Assembly (NCBI GenBank): GCA_965237625.1
Contig: CBDEGD010000026.1
Location: 83,950-147,949, forward strand
Direction: 5' to 3'
Length of the DNA: 64,000 nucleotides
From: JABDIP01 sp965237625
GTDB lineage: Bacteria; Pseudomonadota; Alphaproteobacteria; DSM-16000; Inquilinaceae
This document shows, piece by piece, positions 1 through 8,704 of this stretch (position 1 is its first letter; each line of letters opens with the position of its first letter). A program made the translations under genes and the position numbers. The notes under the pieces were generated by a model that ran no database searches, had not been told where the DNA came from, and saw nothing but the letters and a program-made list of their open reading frames with translations.

Positions 1-53
1 AGGCGGACGGCCGCATATCGCTCACTATCTACGTGCGGCTTTTGTCACCGCGC

Positions 54-848
54 CTAAAACATCGTGATGTCGTAACCGAAATACTGGTTGGACAGCATGG
101 TCACGGTGCCATCGGCCTTCAGATCGGCCAGCGCGGCGTTGATGCGCTCCAGAAGCTCGGTGTCGTCCTTACGCAGGCCGACTCCGACGCCTTCACCGAA
201 CACCGGAAAATCCGTCCCGGAGAGACCCGGGCCGAAAACGTCGAACTTCCCGCCGTCCGGCTTCTCCATGAACGCCTTCCAGGCGGCGAAATCGGCCAGG
301 GCGGCATCGATACGGCCGCTGGACAGGTCGAGCTCCATGTTCTCCTGGGTGTCGTAGAGCCGCAGTTCAACTGTATCCCCCAACTCCTGGTCGATGAAGT
401 TCTGGTGGATCGTTGCGGTCTGCACGCCGACCACCATGCCGTCGATCGCAGCCTTGATGTCGTCGACGGTCTCGCTCTGCTGTAGCGGCGAGGATTTCGC
501 GGCCAGGAAATAGGCCGGCTCAGTCACGTAACCGGTGCTGAAGTTGATCCGCTCACTACGCTCCGGGGTGATCGACATGCCGGCCATGATGGCGTCGTAG
601 CGACCATTCATCAGGGCCGGGATGATGCCGTCCCAATCCTGGGCGACGAATTCGCAGGTCGCGCCCATCTTCTCGCACATGGCATTGGCCAGATCGATCT
701 CGAAACCGGCCAGCTCACCATTCGCCTCGGTGTAGTTCCACGGAGGGTAGGCGCCCTCGGTGCCGATGCGGATCGTGTCCTCGGCGGTTGCCGCCGTGAC
801 CGACAGCGCCATAGCGGCGCCGGCGATCGTTGCTACCCATCTATTCAC
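54..848 (-). CDS. Amino-acid ABC transporter periplasmic binding protein (HisJ/ArgT type)
   Basis: Periplasmic solute-binding protein of a polar amino-acid importer (SBP_bac_3 family). The GTG at 848 is chosen as start because GGAGG lies six bases upstream and it gives a normal Sec signal ending near ATA/EDT; the frame is open to 974 but the 42 extra residues look non-coding. The mature N-terminus (IRIGTEGAYPPWNY) and AGFEIDLANAMCEKMG are family hallmarks. At 264 residues it is full length. The likely partner ATPase is at 2869-3672 on the same strand, cut off by an opposite-strand insert. No permease is visible, so it may lie beyond the left edge. A basic amino acid is likely as substrate but this is inferred. 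Confidence 0.9.
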   Translation of the reverse strand: MNRWVATIAGAAMALSVTAATAEDTIRIGTEGAYPPWNYTEANGELAGFEIDLANAMCEKMGATCEFVAQDWDGIIPALMNGRYDAIMAGMSITPERSERINFSTGYVTEPAYFLAAKSSPLQQSETVDDIKAAIDGMVVGVQTATIHQNFIDQELGDTVELRLYDTQENMELDLSSGRIDAALADFAAWKAFMEKPDGGKFDVFGPGLSGTDFPVFGEGVGVGLRKDDTELLERINAALADLKADGTVTMLSNQYFGYDITMF

Positions 849-1427
849 CTGAAACCTCCAGTTTTCTATTGTTCTTTGACTCTGCCCAGCCTCGCCGGCC
901 GAGCGGTTTGCGGCATTTCGGCGGGAAACATCGCTTTGGTCAAGTCGAATGCCACACCTGGCCGAATTCGTCACGTAATATCTAAGAGATCACAATAATA
1001 TTTCCCCGCAGCCCAATGATATCATTACATAATCGACAATCCAAATTATCTACCACGACTTCTAGATCGTGGTTTTCTTTTTTTTCATATAGTTATATGA
1101 CTAATCTAAAGTAGAAGTTCAAATTAGCAGATTATGTCCATTTGTGGATACGGCATGGAAGGCCAGCCTGCCGGTCACTGTTGGAAGCATGATGCGGCTC
1201 CATCAATTTTTTTAGGATCTTTCGACGAAAATAGTTCCTGCTGTGCCTATTCGTGAACGGTCACACTTGTTAGTAACTAAGTCAGATCGTCTGTGAGAAT
1301 CGGGGAAAAATACCCAAACACCGAGTTTGAAACATGTTTTCAGCCGTGGAACTGTTAGTCGTTCACTGGGCAAGTTATTCGACGCTATCAGAGTTAAAGT
1401 ATTGAAAAACAAACGTTAATCGTTAAG
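849..1427. other. AT-rich non-coding stretch upstream of the deaminase locus
   Basis: This 579-base stretch has no convincing gene and is clearly richer in A and T than its surroundings. It holds the ribosome-binding site of the binding protein at its left end, an intrinsic-terminator-like hairpin at 1052-1085, and presumably the promoter of the zinc-ribbon/deaminase pair at its right end. A 66-codon minus-strand frame at 1212-1412 has no recognisable protein features. Confidence 0.6.
1052..1085 (+). terminator. Intrinsic terminator-like hairpin
   Basis: ACCACGA (1052-1058) and TCGTGGT (1067-1073) form a perfect 7-bp stem with an 8-base loop, followed on the plus strand by a T-rich run with one C interrupting. 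The polarity would end a plus-strand transcript, yet no plus-strand gene lies to its left in the window. Confidence 0.6.
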
Positions 1428-1661
1428 ATGTATGGTGGTGCGGGGTTATCGTTGGCCGAATCAGAGGATAAGTACCTCGAACAATGCTGGGATGCTTGTG
1501 TCTGTCCGTATTGTCGCAAGCAGTTCCCTCGGTCGAGGCGGGTCGGTACAGGGTCCAAACGAAAAGGCGGCTTTTGCAGTTTGGATTGCTACGGAAGCTA
1601 CTACCAGCTGGAAATCTCCGAGCGACTTAAGAAAATAATTCGAAGAGCGGAAGATGACTAA
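1428..1661 (+). CDS. Small zinc-ribbon protein next to dCTP deaminase
   Basis: A 77-residue protein of unknown function. It has a CPYC knuckle (C26, C29) and an FCSLDC knuckle (C50, C54), spaced as in treble-clef/zinc-ribbon proteins, and a basic helical tail. Its last eight bases overlap the start of the deaminase gene (ATGACTAA), so the two are very probably translationally coupled. The ribosome-binding site is weak. Base composition is lower in GC than neighbouring genes. It could bind nucleic acid or a partner protein; nothing in the sequence decides which. Confidence 0.7.
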   Translation: MYGGAGLSLAESEDKYLEQCWDACVCPYCRKQFPRSRRVGTGSKRKGGFCSLDCYGSYYQLEISERLKKIIRRAEDD

Positions 1662-2829
1662 TTCCTCCTCAAGATCGCTGTTCCCAGATGTGGATGAGCG
1701 GACTGCTGCCCCGGTCGAGCCGCCAATCGGAAATTTGCACTCCACAGGAATTTTGCCGTCACAGGAGATCAAGAGGGCCATCAGTTCCCGAGAAATCTGG
1801 TCTCCAATCGATATCGGATCCGATCAGATTCAACCTGCCAGCCTGGATCTGAGGCTTGGAGACAAGGCGTATCGGATTCCGGCGAGCTTCTTGCCCGGAG
1901 AAAGTCGTACAGTCATGGAGAAGGTTAATTCGTTCATGATGTACGAAGTTGATCTAACCAAGGGTGGCGTTCTCGAGCGGGGATGCGTCTACATCGTGCC
2001 GCTACTTGAGAAGCTACAGTTCAAGAAACGGATGTCGGCAATCGCCAACCCGAAGAGTTCGACAGGCCGGCTCGACATTTTTGCTAGGCTCATCACCGAT
2101 CAGGGAACCGAGTTCGACCGGGTAAGGAGCCAATACAAGGGTCCCTTGTACGCAGAAATCTCACCGCGGAGCTTCACTGTCAAAGTCCACAAGGGGTCCC
2201 GGCTTGTTCAACTCCGCATCAAGAAGGGGTCTCCGCCGACCAGCGACAGCGCGATGCGGCGGCTGCACGGAGAAATTGCGCTGGTGGATTCGAATGTCGC
2301 AGGGGAACCAGTCGATCGCGGCATCACGCTCACGGTGGACGTCCAAGGCGACCCGATGACGAATCTAATCGGCTACCGAGCCAGGAAGCATGCGGGGCTC
2401 ATCGATGTCGAAAAGATAAATCACTACGATTGGAAAGATTTTTGGGACCCGATCTATGCCAGGCCCGACGGAGGAATCGTTCTGGACCCGGACGAGTTCT
2501 ATATTCTCGCGTCGAGTGAGGCTGTGACCGTGCCGACCGATCATGCCGCGGAAATGCTGGCTTACGACACGCTGGTGGGGGAGTTTAGGGTACACTATGC
2601 GGGGTTCTTCGATCCCGGTTTTGGTCATCGCAAAATGGGCGGTGAGGGTACGCGCGCGGTTCTAGAAGTTCGTTCACACGAAGTCCCATTCCTGATCGAA
2701 GAGCAACAAGTCGTAGGCCGCCTCCACTATGAAAGGCTAATGGCCGAGCCGGACAAGCTCTACGGTCAGGGCATTGGGTCAAACTACCAGCGCCAAGGGC
2801 TCGCACTGAGCAAGCAATTCAAGCGTTGA
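1654..2829 (+). CDS. dcd: 2'-deoxycytidine 5'-triphosphate deaminase, long two-domain form
   Basis: Converts dCTP to dUTP, supplying dUMP for thymidylate synthesis. It belongs to the long alphaproteobacterial Dcd family (PF06559), which has two dUTPase-like halves. QIQPASLDLRLG (58-69) and PKSSTGRLD (133-141) mark the N-terminal half; GFFDPGFGH (317-325) followed by VLEV marks the C-terminal half with the Dcd-like active-site region. At 391 residues it is slightly longer than usual family members, with a low-complexity N-terminus. It follows the zinc-ribbon gene with overlap. The gene is AT-richer than its neighbours and lies on the opposite strand between two parts of an ABC operon, which suggests transfer. 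It may be the housekeeping copy or an accessory one. Confidence 0.88.
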   Translation: MTNSSSRSLFPDVDERTAAPVEPPIGNLHSTGILPSQEIKRAISSREIWSPIDIGSDQIQPASLDLRLGDKAYRIPASFLPGESRTVMEKVNSFMMYEVDLTKGGVLERGCVYIVPLLEKLQFKKRMSAIANPKSSTGRLDIFARLITDQGTEFDRVRSQYKGPLYAEISPRSFTVKVHKGSRLVQLRIKKGSPPTSDSAMRRLHGEIALVDSNVAGEPVDRGITLTVDVQGDPMTNLIGYRARKHAGLIDVEKINHYDWKDFWDPIYARPDGGIVLDPDEFYILASSEAVTVPTDHAAEMLAYDTLVGEFRVHYAGFFDPGFGHRKMGGEGTRAVLEVRSHEVPFLIEEQQVVGRLHYERLMAEPDKLYGQGIGSNYQRQGLALSKQFKR

Positions 2830-2868
2830 CATTCTGATTGGGTGCTCGTTGAAAGGCGGCGCAGCCAG

Positions 2869-3672
2869 TCAGAAATTCGTCGTCAGGAACTGCTTGCAGC
2901 GTTCGGAGTTCGGGTTGTCGAATACCTCGGCCGGCGTTCCTGCCTCCTCCACCCTGCCCTGGTGCAGGAAGACCACCTGTGACGACACTTCGCGGGCAAA
3001 TCCCATCTCATGGGTCACCAGCAGCATGGTGTTGCCCTCTTCCGCCAACTGCCTGATCACCCGCAGCACCTCGCCCACCAGTTCCGGGTCGAGGGCGGAG
3101 GTCGGCTCGTCGAACAGCATCACCTTGGGCCGCATGGCCAGGGCCCGGGCGATCGCCGCCCGCTGTTGCTGGCCACCGGAGAGATGGCTTGGATAGTGGT
3201 CGCGCTTGTCGGCGATGCCGACCTTGGCCAGCAGTTCGATGGCATGCTCCACCGCCTCGCCGCGCGGTTCCTTCAGCACATGGATCGGCGCCTCGATCAC
3301 ATTCTCCAGCACCGTCATATGGGCCCATAGATTGAAGCTCTGGAAAACCATGCCCAGGCTGGCGCGAATCCGGTCGACCTGTTTGCGGTCGGCGGGGACG
3401 GCGCTGCCATCGCGCTGCCGCTTCATGAGAATCAGCTCGCCATTGACATGAACCCGGCCGTCATCAGGGGTCTCAAGCAGGTTGATGCAGCGCAGGAAAG
3501 TACTCTTGCCGGAGCCGGACGAGCCGATCATGGAGATCACATCGCCCTGATGGGCTGTCAGCGACACGCCTTTCAGCACTTCAAGGTCGGCGAAACGCTT
3601 GTGCAGATCCTCGACCTGGATCGCCGGGACCGCGCTGTCTGTTGAGTCTTGTCGCGCCGCCAAACCTGTCAT
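2869..3672 (-). CDS. Amino-acid ABC transporter ATP-binding protein (HisP/GlnQ type)
   Basis: Cytoplasmic ATPase of a polar amino-acid importer. Walker A (GSSGSGKST), the signature LSGGQQQR and the Walker B segment VMLFDEPTSALDPE are intact, as is the H-loop (LLVTHEMGFA). The insertion ILMKRQRDG in the early half is typical of the HisP/OccP branch. At 267 residues including a short N-terminal extension it is full length. It is read toward the binding protein at 54-848, so the two were probably one operon now separated by the 1428-2829 insert. Confidence 0.93.
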   Translation of the reverse strand: MTGLAARQDSTDSAVPAIQVEDLHKRFADLEVLKGVSLTAHQGDVISMIGSSGSGKSTFLRCINLLETPDDGRVHVNGELILMKRQRDGSAVPADRKQVDRIRASLGMVFQSFNLWAHMTVLENVIEAPIHVLKEPRGEAVEHAIELLAKVGIADKRDHYPSHLSGGQQQRAAIARALAMRPKVMLFDEPTSALDPELVGEVLRVIRQLAEEGNTMLLVTHEMGFAREVSSQVVFLHQGRVEEAGTPAEVFDNPNSERCKQFLTTNF

Positions 3673-3995
3673 CCCGCCATCCCCTGCTCATCGCATCGCG
3701 GTCGGCACAAGTGTAGAAGCATGGTGCCCGGCGGGGAAGAGCCGGATTACTGAACGTTGGCAGGAGTGTCCCTCGGCGAATGCGGTGCCGCCCTCACCCG
3801 ACCCGCCTGCGGCGGCCCACCCTCTCCCCGAGGGAGTGGGAACTTCGCAGCGGCCGTGAAAAACCCCTCTCCCTTGATATTGTATGGACCGGGGACATGG
3901 TGGACGGGTGTTCGGGGACATGGTGGACGCGCGGCGAAGCCGTGGGAGGGTGAGGGTTCAGTCCTGACGGGTATCGCAAGAGGAGGCCTGGTGAC
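3673..3995. repeat. Intergenic REP-like element with a short direct repeat
   Basis: The gap between ccmI and the ABC ATPase has no gene. From about 3790 to 3956 it carries a degenerate copy of the CCCTCACCC...GGGAGGGTGAGGG element found four more times in the window, with an internal CCCTCTCCC-type motif. Inside it, GGGGACATGGTGGACG occurs twice (3891-3906 and 3914-3929), possibly a remnant of a mobile-element end; no transposase is present. Confidence 0.65.
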
Positions 3996-5396
3996 CTACG
4001 GCTCCTCCGGCTCCGCGGGTTCGACCCCGGCCAGGAATTCACGCACGGTCTGATAAGCCTCGGTGCCCGGCTCCAACTGGCCCAGCAGCAGCCGCCACAG
4101 CTCCTCCGCCTCGCGCGGCCGGTTTTCGGCCATGGCGCGGGCGCCGAGGAACCACAGGGCGCGGACGTCGTTCGGGTTGAACGCGAGCAGCCGTTCCATC
4201 ACGGCGATGAATTCCGGCGCCAGGGTCTGCCCGGCGGCGGTGTCCAGCAGCGCATCGGCATAGGCGCCCAGTATTTCCGGATCGTCCGGCGCCAAAGCGG
4301 CGGCGCGGGACAGGGCGGTGGCCGCATTCTCCGGCTCGCCCAGCACCCGATAGGCGGCGCCGAGGCGCAGCCACCCGGCCAGATCGTCCGGGGTATCCTC
4401 CAGCCGGCTCGCCAGCCCCTCGACCATGCCGCGGATCATCTCCGCCTGCTCTTCCGGGCTCATCGACTGGGCGGCGTCGATATCGGCCGCATTGGGGCCG
4501 CGCGGACTCTGCGCGATTTGAGGGCCGGTTCCCGCCGGTAGCGACTCCGGCACCTGACTTTCGGGGTCCAGATCCATGCGCTCGGCGGTGCGGCGGAGCT
4601 GCTCGTGCACCGTGGGCAGCCAAGGTGCGTTGACGGGGCTGGCGGCAGCCAGAGCCTGCCAGCGCTCCAGCGCGCCGGCATCGTCGCCGGCCTGGGCCCG
4701 CGCCAGGCCCAGGTAGTAATGCGCCCTGGGTTCGCCCGGCAGCCGTTCGAGTACGGATTCGAAGGCGCGGATCGCGTCTTCCGTCACCATGCCGTCGCCC
4801 AACTGCACCAGGGTCTCGGCGTAGAAGCTGGTGATCGTCGGATCGCCGCCGGTGAGCCCGATGGCGCGCGCAAAGGCGGCAACCGCTTCGTTCAGACGGC
4901 CGAGATCGCGATATCGCTGCCCCAGTTCGACCCAGCCGGCCGGGTTGTCCGGATTGTCGGCGAGAGTCTGGGCCAGCGCATCCGCCTCGCGGACCGCCGC
5001 CATCATCGCTTCCTGGCCGGATTGGTCGCGGCTGGCATAGGGCTGGGAGGGCAAATCCGGCCGACCGGTCGGCAGGTAAAGCGCCAACGCGGCCAGCGGC
5101 AGCGCCGCAACAACGGCCAGCGGCAGCCAGCGCCCGCTACGCCGAGCGGTCCGGGCCCCGACTTCGCCCCGTTCCGCGGCGGACAGCATGCGGCGGGAGA
5201 TCTCCGTGCGCGCCGCGTCGGCCTGTCGTTCGTCGATCAGGCCGCGCTCGGCGTCCCGGTCGATTTCGGCCAGCTGATCGCGATAGATGGCGAGGTCGTG
5301 CGCGCCATCCTCCTCCGGCTCCGAGGCAGGACGACGCCAGAGAAGCAGACATACGATAGCCGCGGTCAACGCCGCGGCGGCAAGCCACAGAGTCAC
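3996..5396 (-). CDS. ccmI: Cytochrome c maturation protein CcmI (CycH), TPR apocytochrome chaperone
   Basis: Membrane-anchored chaperone that delivers apocytochrome c to the CcmF/CcmH haem lyase. An N-terminal helix (WLAAAALTAAIVCLLLW) is followed by a cytoplasmic coiled segment, a second membrane helix near residues 90-110 and two TPR regions (AGWVELGQRYRDLGRLNEAV; AGWLRLGAAYRVLGEPENAA). The GTG start overlaps the ccmH stop as GTGA. At 466 residues it is a long, fused CcmI of the alphaproteobacterial type. It is the last gene of the ccm operon. Confidence 0.9.
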   Translation of the reverse strand: MTLWLAAAALTAAIVCLLLWRRPASEPEEDGAHDLAIYRDQLAEIDRDAERGLIDERQADAARTEISRRMLSAAERGEVGARTARRSGRWLPLAVVAALPLAALALYLPTGRPDLPSQPYASRDQSGQEAMMAAVREADALAQTLADNPDNPAGWVELGQRYRDLGRLNEAVAAFARAIGLTGGDPTITSFYAETLVQLGDGMVTEDAIRAFESVLERLPGEPRAHYYLGLARAQAGDDAGALERWQALAAASPVNAPWLPTVHEQLRRTAERMDLDPESQVPESLPAGTGPQIAQSPRGPNAADIDAAQSMSPEEQAEMIRGMVEGLASRLEDTPDDLAGWLRLGAAYRVLGEPENAATALSRAAALAPDDPEILGAYADALLDTAAGQTLAPEFIAVMERLLAFNPNDVRALWFLGARAMAENRPREAEELWRLLLGQLEPGTEAYQTVREFLAGVEPAEPEEP

Positions 5397-5899
5397 GAAT
5401 TGGGGTCCTGTCGGGGCTGCCCGGCGGCGCCATCGGTCTCGCGCAGCAATGCATCGACCCTCCGTCGCTCATCCGGAGTCAGCGGGTCGGGTTCCGTCGA
5501 CACGCCTGCCCGTCGGCGCAGGGCCAACGCCAGCCCAATCGCCACGATCAGCAGCACCGCGAAAGGCGCGAACCACAAGGCATAGGTGTTCGGCTGTATC
5601 GGCGGGCGCAGCAGCACGTAGTCGCCATACCGGTCGGTAATGAATGCCAGCACCCGGGCGTCGCTGTCGCCGGCCACAAGCCGCTGGCGCACCAGGATGC
5701 GCAGATCGCGGGCCAGATCGGCGTTGCTGTCGTCGATCGACTGGTTCTGGCAGACCAGGCAGCGCAGCCCCTTGGACAGTTCCCGCGCCCGCCCTTCCAG
5801 GACGGCATCGTCCAACCGCTCGCCGGGCTCCACAGCGCCAGCGGTCAAGGAACCCAGGCTCAGGGCGGCGACGATGGCCAGTGTCACCAACCGTCTCAT
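5393..5899 (-). CDS. ccmH: Cytochrome c maturation protein CcmH (CycL)
   Basis: Periplasmic thioredox protein that keeps apocytochrome CxxCH cysteines reduced for haem ligation. A signal sequence is followed by the diagnostic LRCLVCQNQSI motif (C47, C50). A C-terminal membrane helix (WFAPFAVLLIVAIGLALAL) anchors it. The start overlaps the ccmG stop (ATGA) and the stop overlaps ccmI. Length 168 residues is normal for the short CcmH of alphaproteobacteria, where the TPR part is the separate ccmI. Confidence 0.95.
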   Translation of the reverse strand: MRRLVTLAIVAALSLGSLTAGAVEPGERLDDAVLEGRARELSKGLRCLVCQNQSIDDSNADLARDLRILVRQRLVAGDSDARVLAFITDRYGDYVLLRPPIQPNTYALWFAPFAVLLIVAIGLALALRRRAGVSTEPDPLTPDERRRVDALLRETDGAAGQPRQDPNS

Positions 5900-6447
5900 C
5901 CGGACAGATCCTCGATCAACGGAAGCAATTGTTCCCGTACGACATCCGGGGTCAGCGGACCGGCGTGGCGGAAACGGATATGCCCATCGCCATCCACGAC
6001 GAAGGTCTCGGGCACGCCGTACACGCCCCAGTCGATGGCAGTGCGGCCATCCGCATCGGCGCCGACAAGCGCGTAGGGGTTGCCATGCCGGCCAAGCCAG
6101 CGTGTCGCGTCCTCGGTCTCATCCTTGTAGTTGACGCCGAAAAGCGAGATGCCCTCTTCGCGCGCCAGGCGGGTCAGCAGCGGATGTTCCGCCAGGCAGG
6201 GCACGCACCAGCTGGCAAAAAAGTTCACCAGCCGGACCGATCCGGCCAAATCGCCCGCCTCCAAATCGTTCCGGGCCAGGCCGCCGGGCACGCCCGGCAG
6301 AGCCGGCAGGTCGAAATCCGGCGCCGGCCGGTCGATCAGCGCCGAGGGCAGGATGCTCGGATCGTCGCCGCGGATCAGCGGCACCGCCATCCAGATTGCG
6401 ACCGCCGCGAACAGCAGCAGCGGCAGAGCGTAGGCGAGCTGCCTCAT
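5896..6447 (-). CDS. ccmG: Thiol:disulfide interchange protein CcmG/DsbE
   Basis: Membrane-tethered periplasmic thioredoxin of the cytochrome c maturation pathway. It has one N-terminal helix and a thioredoxin domain with FFASWCVPCLAEHP (C81, C84), the GVNYKDETEDA stretch and the cis-proline region YGVPETF that typify CcmG/DsbE. It overlaps ccmH and the small upstream gene by ATGA on each side, so it is translationally coupled within the operon. Confidence 0.95.
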   Translation of the reverse strand: MRQLAYALPLLLFAAVAIWMAVPLIRGDDPSILPSALIDRPAPDFDLPALPGVPGGLARNDLEAGDLAGSVRLVNFFASWCVPCLAEHPLLTRLAREEGISLFGVNYKDETEDATRWLGRHGNPYALVGADADGRTAIDWGVYGVPETFVVDGDGHIRFRHAGPLTPDVVREQLLPLIEDLSG

Positions 6448-6677
6448 TGCGGCTTCGGCTCCTTGGCATGGCGGCGTTTCATGGCCTCGGCGGCGGCCAG
6501 AAAGGCTTCGCGGTCGATGGTCGTGGCGGCATCCTCCAGCAGCACGGTCAGCACGTAGTTATTGCCCAGCCCAGTTGCTGCCGCGAGATCGCGCAGGGTG
6601 GCGTAGGCCTCCTCGCTCAGCCGTGCGGCGAACCGCTTAGGCAGCGGCTTGTGATGGCGGGGAACTGGATCGGTCAT
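6444..6677 (-). CDS. Small ribbon-helix-helix-like protein inside the ccm operon
   Basis: A 77-residue protein of unproven function. The ATG at 6677 is preferred because AGGAAGG lies just upstream. The segment KRFAARLSEEAYATLRDLAA followed by a second helix resembles a ribbon-helix-helix DNA-binding unit such as the HicB tail. It lies 35 bases after ccmF and overlaps ccmG by ATGA, so it is co-expressed with cytochrome maturation. No toxin partner is nearby. It could be an operon regulator or a protein with another fold. Confidence 0.7.
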   Translation of the reverse strand: MTDPVPRHHKPLPKRFAARLSEEAYATLRDLAAATGLGNNYVLTVLLEDAATTIDREAFLAAAEAMKRRHAKEPKPQ

Positions 6678-6712
6678 GACCCTTCCTAGCATGCGGGCAG
6701 TGGATGGCGCCG

Positions 6713-8704
6713 CTATTCCGCCGGCTGCGGATGGGGCGGCGCCGTGGCCTGGCGGGCCCGGGTCGGGGCACCGACACGCAGCCGGCGATCGCTCAGACTG
6801 ACCAATCCGCCCAGCGCCATGATGATCGCGCCGGCCCAGATCCAGGGTACCAGCGGATGGTGCCAGACCCGGACCACCCAGCGCCCCAGCTCGTCGGGCC
6901 CGTCGCCGATTGCGGTGTAAAGGTCGGCCGTTCCGGTTGTCCGGATAGCGGCCTCGGTTGTCGGCATCCTGGCGACCGGATACCAGCGCTTTTCAGGCTC
7001 CAGCACGGTCACCAGATCGCCGTCCCGGCGTACCGTCAGCGCACCGCGCTCGGCCACGTAATTGGGTCCCTCAACGGAGCCGACCCCGTCGAATGTGACC
7101 TCGTAGCCGGCGACGGTGATGCTGTCGCCCGGCGCCAGTGACTCGATGCGCTCCGACTTCCAGGCCGAGGTGGCGACCATGCCGGCGATGGTGATTCCCA
7201 TGCCGGCATGGGCAATAGTCCCGCCCCAGGCGCTGCGCGGCAGCCCCTTGGCGCGTCGCCAGCTTTCGGGCCACGACAGACGGAACAACTGGATGCGTTG
7301 AGTGAATTCGGCCAGCGCACCGAAGAAGGCCCAGGCCGCGAGCCCCATCCCGGCGACGGCAAGAATGGGGCGGGTCCCATACACCACCGAGACGATCAAC
7401 ATGATGATCGTGACGGCCATCGCGGCCATCTTCAGCCGCCGCAAAGCGCTTGCCAGATTACCGCGCTTCCACGCCAACATCGGACCCAAGGCCATTACCG
7501 AGACCAGCGCCGCCGCAAAGGGCAAAAAGACGATGTTGAAATACGGCGCGCCGACGGAGACCTTGAAGCCCATCGATTGTGCGGCGATGGGAAACAGCGT
7601 CCCAAACACCACGACAAAAGCAGCGATACTCAGCAGCGCATTGTTCAACACCAACCCACCCTCGCGGCTGATCGGGGCGAACAGGCCGCCGCCCTTCAGC
7701 CCCGGCGCCCGGATCGCATAGAGGGTCAGCGAGCCGCCGATGGTCAGGCCCAGCAGCCCCAGGATGAACACGCCGCGTTGCGGATCGACGGCGAAGGCGT
7801 GCACCGAGGTCAGGATGCCCGACCGCACCAGGAAGGTGCCCAGCAGGCTCAGCCCGAAGGTCAGGATCGCCAGCAGGATGGTCCAGCTCTTCAAGGTGTC
7901 GCGCTTCTCCACCACAATGGCGGAATGCAGCAGCGCTGTGCCGGTCAGCCAGGGCATGAAGCTGGCATTCTCCACCGGGTCCCAGAACCACCAGCCGCCC
8001 CAACCCAACTCATAATAGGCCCACCACGAGCCAAGGGCGATGCCGACGGTCAGCGCGCACCAGGCGGCCAGGGTCCAGGGCCGGACCCAGCGCGCCCAGG
8101 CGGCATCGACCCGGCCCTCGATCAGGGCGGCCACGGCGAAGCTGAAGGCCATGGAGAAGCCGACATAGCCGAAATAGAGGAAGGGCGGGTGGAAGGCGAG
8201 GCCCGGATCCTGCAGCAGCGGGTTCAGATCTTGGCCGTTGAGCGGCGGCGGATCTACCCGCAGGAACGGGTTGGACGTCGCCAGGATGAAGGCCAGGAAG
8301 CCGACTCCGATCATCGCCTGCACGGACAGTACCCGCGCCTGCAGATGCGGCGGCAGGTTGCTGCCGAACAGGGCGACCATGGCGCCGAACAGCGCCAGGA
8401 TCAGCACCCACAGCACCATGGAGCCCTCGTGGTTGCCCCAGACGCCGGCCACCTTGTAGAGCATCGGCTTGGCGGAGTGGCTGTTCTCGACGACGTTCGC
8501 CACGGTGAAGTCGGAGACCACGAAGGCGTACATCAGCGCCAGGAAGGCCACGGTGATCATGGCGAACTGCCCGACCGCCGCCGGCCGCGACATGGCCATC
8601 CATTCGGCATCGTTCCGCGCCGCGCCGATCAAGGGCACCACGGCCTGAACGATCGCCAGCAGCAAGGCCAGGATCAGGGCGAAATGGCCGAGTTCGGGGA
8701 TCAT
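6713..8704 (-). CDS. ccmF: Cytochrome c haem lyase subunit CcmF (CycK)
   Basis: Large polytopic inner-membrane subunit of the haem lyase. The start at 8704 (MIPELGHFALILALLLA) overlaps the ccmE stop by ATGA, which decides it over an upstream methionine. The tryptophan-rich WWD segment (ELGWGGWWFWDPVENASFMP) is intact, and VAGVWGNHEGSMVLWVLIL and LLRVDPPPLNG-type stretches match CcmF. At 663 residues it is full length, with about 14 membrane helices expected. Confidence 0.97.
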   Translation of the reverse strand: MIPELGHFALILALLLAIVQAVVPLIGAARNDAEWMAMSRPAAVGQFAMITVAFLALMYAFVVSDFTVANVVENSHSAKPMLYKVAGVWGNHEGSMVLWVLILALFGAMVALFGSNLPPHLQARVLSVQAMIGVGFLAFILATSNPFLRVDPPPLNGQDLNPLLQDPGLAFHPPFLYFGYVGFSMAFSFAVAALIEGRVDAAWARWVRPWTLAAWCALTVGIALGSWWAYYELGWGGWWFWDPVENASFMPWLTGTALLHSAIVVEKRDTLKSWTILLAILTFGLSLLGTFLVRSGILTSVHAFAVDPQRGVFILGLLGLTIGGSLTLYAIRAPGLKGGGLFAPISREGGLVLNNALLSIAAFVVVFGTLFPIAAQSMGFKVSVGAPYFNIVFLPFAAALVSVMALGPMLAWKRGNLASALRRLKMAAMAVTIIMLIVSVVYGTRPILAVAGMGLAAWAFFGALAEFTQRIQLFRLSWPESWRRAKGLPRSAWGGTIAHAGMGITIAGMVATSAWKSERIESLAPGDSITVAGYEVTFDGVGSVEGPNYVAERGALTVRRDGDLVTVLEPEKRWYPVARMPTTEAAIRTTGTADLYTAIGDGPDELGRWVVRVWHHPLVPWIWAGAIIMALGGLVSLSDRRLRVGAPTRARQATAPPHPQPAE

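Noticed and set aside
1212..1412. A 66-codon minus-strand frame in the AT-rich region
   Set aside because: No ribosome-binding site and no recognisable sequence; probably chance.
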